Positions 62,131 through 63,701 of a stretch of DNA of 63,701 nt are shown piece by piece. Source of the stretch: Staphylococcus nepalensis. GTDB taxonomy: Bacteria; Bacillota; Bacilli; Staphylococcales; Staphylococcaceae. The stretch lies in NCBI RefSeq assembly GCF_014635045.1, contig NZ_BMCF01000011.1:1-63701 (forward strand), written 5' to 3'. The number at the start of each line of letters is the position of its first letter. Position 1 is the first letter of the stretch. Made by a program: the position numbers and the translations under genes. The notes under the pieces were generated by a model, which saw only the letters and a program-made list of their open reading frames with translations, was not told the origin of the DNA and ran no database searches.

Positions 62131-63233
62131 TGAAAGCATTACATTTTGGTGCTGGTAACATTGGCCGAGGCTTTATAGGTTATATTTTAGCTGATAATGA
62201 TATTAAAGTTACATTTGCAGATGTTAATGCTGAAATTATCGATGCTTTAGATGCTAAACATGAATATGACGTTATCCTAGCAGATCAAGCACATACAACG
62301 ACTCGCGTGCATAATGTGGACGCCATCAATTCAGGACAACCTTCTGAAAGTTTAAAACAAGCAGTATTAGAAGCGGATTTAATTACTACTGCAGTAGGCG
62401 TCAATGTTTTACCTATTATTGCCAAAACATTTGCGCCCTATTTAAAAGAAAAAGAAACCCCAGTAAACATTGTTGCTTGTGAAAATGCAATTATGGCAAC
62501 GAATACTTTAAAAGATGCGATATTAGATATCACTGGCCCTTTAGGTGATCACATCCATTTTGCAAACTCAGCAGTTGATAGAATTGTTCCTCTACAAACC
62601 AATGAGCACATTTTAGATGTGGTAGTTGAACCTTTCTACGAATGGGTCGTAGAAAAAGATGCATGGTTTGGTCCCGAATTAAATCATATAAAATATGTTG
62701 AGAACTTAACGCCATACATTGAAAGAAAGTTATTAACAGTAAACACAGGGCATGCTTTCTTAGCTTACGCTGGTAGATTTTTTGGCCAACCAACCATTTT
62801 AGATGCAGTGAAAGATGCTCATATTAAACATGATTTAGAACGCGTACTTGAAGAAACAAGCCAATATATTACAAATCAATTTGATTTTACAGTGGCAGAA
62901 CAAGCACAATATGTTGAGAAAATCATCGAGCGTTTCAAAAACCCTAATCTTTCAGATGAAGTAACACGTGTAGGACGTGGAACAATCCGTAAAATTGGAC
63001 CACAAGATAGAATTGTTAAACCATTAAATTACTTATATCAGAATAATTTAGAACATGACGCTTTAGTTAAAGCTGCTGCGTTACTTCTAAAATACGATGA
63101 TACAAATGACCAAGAAACAGTAGAAAAAAATGACTATATTAAAGAACATGGCATCGAAGCATTCTTAAAAGATTATGCTAAAATTGATGACCAATTAGTT
63201 TCTGAAATCGTTAAAGCTTACAATGTACTGTAA
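62130..63233 (+). CDS. mtlD: Mannitol-1-phosphate 5-dehydrogenase
   Basis: Oxidises mannitol-1-phosphate to fructose-6-phosphate with NAD. 367 residues. NAD-binding [16 protein letters not shown] at the N-terminus, substrate segment ACENAI, and catalytic Lys in [14 protein letters not shown] nearby. It ends the operon and is followed by a terminator. Confidence 0.97.
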   Translation: MKALHFGAGNIGRGFIGYILADNDIKVTFADVNAEIIDALDAKHEYDVILADQAHTTTRVHNVDAINSGQPSESLKQAVLEADLITTAVGVNVLPIIAKTFAPYLKEKETPVNIVACENAIMATNTLKDAILDITGPLGDHIHFANSAVDRIVPLQTNEHILDVVVEPFYEWVVEKDAWFGPELNHIKYVENLTPYIERKLLTVNTGHAFLAYAGRFFGQPTILDAVKDAHIKHDLERVLEETSQYITNQFDFTVAEQAQYVEKIIERFKNPNLSDEVTRVGRGTIRKIGPQDRIVKPLNYLYQNNLEHDALVKAAALLLKYDDTNDQETVEKNDYIKEHGIEAFLKDYAKIDDQLVSEIVKAYNVL

Positions 63234-63322
63234 TAATATAATAATACAACGTAAGTATCGAGATGGACCTAAACACCCTATTTAAAGTAAGAGGGTAAAA
63301 CATAAATATCTAGTCTCAAAAT

Positions 63323-63357
63323 AAGAGAGCTAATCCGTAATGGGTTTAGCTCTCTTT
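63323..63357 (+). terminator. Terminator of the mtl operon
   Basis: AAGAGAGCTAA.CC / GG.TTAGCTCTCTT stem with GTAAT loop, then TTAATTTT on the plus strand. Confidence 0.88.
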
Positions 63358-63587
63358 TAATTTTAAAATCATAACTGAAATTAAACAAGATAGCGATACA
63401 AATTGTGCAGGAGTTATTAAAAAATATATTTGTCTAATCTAATCATATAGCTTAATAGATGAAGCACAAGATGTCGTTGTTCCTAAAATTAAAGTTACAT
63501 CCAAATACTATTTGTATAGCTTATAAATCATTTTCAATAGTAAAAAACTGCCAACACAGTTACTCATACAAAAATGGCTCTATACTA

Positions 63588-63621
63588 AACAGGACTGATA
63601 TAAAAATCAGTCCTGTTTTTT
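63588..63621 (+). terminator. Second plus-strand terminator
   Basis: AACAGGACTGA / TCAGTCCTGTT with an 8-base loop and T6. It is about 230 bases past the mtl terminator; no gene that it terminates is visible. Confidence 0.8.
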
Positions 63622-63701
63622 GGTACAAAAAAAGCGCAAAAATCTCTATAATTTAAATATCTGACCAAATAAATTAAGGAGAGATTATGCGCCTATGAAT
63701 T
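63622..63701 (+). mobile_element. Possible left end of an insertion sequence with start of a transposase frame
   Basis: AGCGCAAAAATCTCT (from 63638) is repeated in inverted form as AGAGATTATGCGCCT just before the edge. An AAGGAGAG ribosome site and ATG at 63695 begin a frame that leaves the window. The layout is like the left end of IS1182-family elements in staphylococci, but the rest is not visible. Confidence 0.3.

Larger units (their letters stand above)
63234..63701. other. Region after mtlD to window edge
   Basis: About 470 bases with two plus-strand terminators (63323-63357, 63588-63621) and a possible insertion-sequence end (63622-63701). A 27-codon stretch (63450-63530 region, reading SLIDEAQDVVVPKIKV) looks protein-like but is closed by stop codons; it may be a gene remnant. 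Confidence 0.45.

Noticed and set aside
36488..63701. CRISPR array, prophage, rRNA or tRNA
   Set aside because: No regularly spaced repeats, phage genes or RNA gene signatures seen here or elsewhere in the window.

Overview
The window is an AT-rich chromosomal segment from a Staphylococcus. The gene order ssb/ywpF/fabZ/murA/atp operon/mnaA/upp/glyA/prfA/tdk/rho/murZ/fbaA/pyrG/rpoE/coaW/luxS/deo/dps/czrAB/glmS/mtl is the staphylococcal core order, and the encoded proteins are typical of the genus (SceD-type transglycosylase, type II pantothenate kinase, CzrA/CzrB). A coagulase-negative species is likely. I cannot name the species from sequence alone.

Layout. 1-4.4 kb: partial sceD with a WalR-type box, a small SSB paralogue, ywpF, fabZ-murA and a DUF1146 membrane protein. 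4.7-11.6 kb: complete F1Fo ATP synthase operon atpIBEFHAGDC on the minus strand, with a promoter in front of atpI and a terminator after atpC. 11.7-19.5 kb: mnaA, upp, glyA, ywlG, arginine phosphatase ywlE overlapping the tRNA-t6A gene ywlC, then tdk-prfA-prmC in overlapping frames. 19.6-30 kb: rpmE2, rho, aldehyde dehydrogenase, HxlR regulator, murZ, fbaA, a DUF2529 gene, pyrG with a readable reiterative-transcription attenuator, and rpoE. 30-36.5 kb: tandem-GNAT protein, coaW, DUF2750 protein, an ATP-grasp/M20 pair, luxS. 36.5-41 kb: nucleoside salvage cluster deoC-pdp-deoB-doxX with deoD divergent. 41-55 kb is a more accessory stretch: dps with two PerR boxes, a sugar kinase, DCC-family thiol protein, a double-EVE/degenerate McrB-like AAA protein, YeiH transporter, small membrane protein, manA, a candidate sRNA, GntR regulator, SDR protein, the czrAB zinc efflux operon with its operator, metallophosphoesterase, a six-helix membrane protein, HAD phosphatase and a stand-alone ABC ATPase. 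55-63.7 kb: a DUF2200 pseudogene, glmS with its self-cleaving ribozyme leader, the mannitol operon mtlA-mtlR-mtlF-mtlD with an MtlR-type operator, and at the right edge what may be the beginning of an insertion sequence.

How it fits together. Most of the window is housekeeping: energy (ATP synthase), wall precursor supply (murA, murZ, glmS, mnaA, fabZ in lipid synthesis), nucleotide salvage and synthesis (upp, tdk, deo, pdp, pyrG), and translation/transcription (prfA, prmC, rpmE2, rho, rpoE, ywlC). Several control elements can be read directly: pyrG attenuator, glmS ribozyme, PerR boxes at dps, czr operator, MtlR site, WalR box at sceD. The best candidates for undescribed biology are the EVE-EVE-AAA protein at 43.6-45.0 kb, the translationally coupled ATP-grasp ligase/M20 hydrolase pair at 33.3-35.6 kb, and a possible ~130-nt sRNA at 47.77-47.90 kb. 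No prophage, CRISPR array, rRNA or tRNA was seen.
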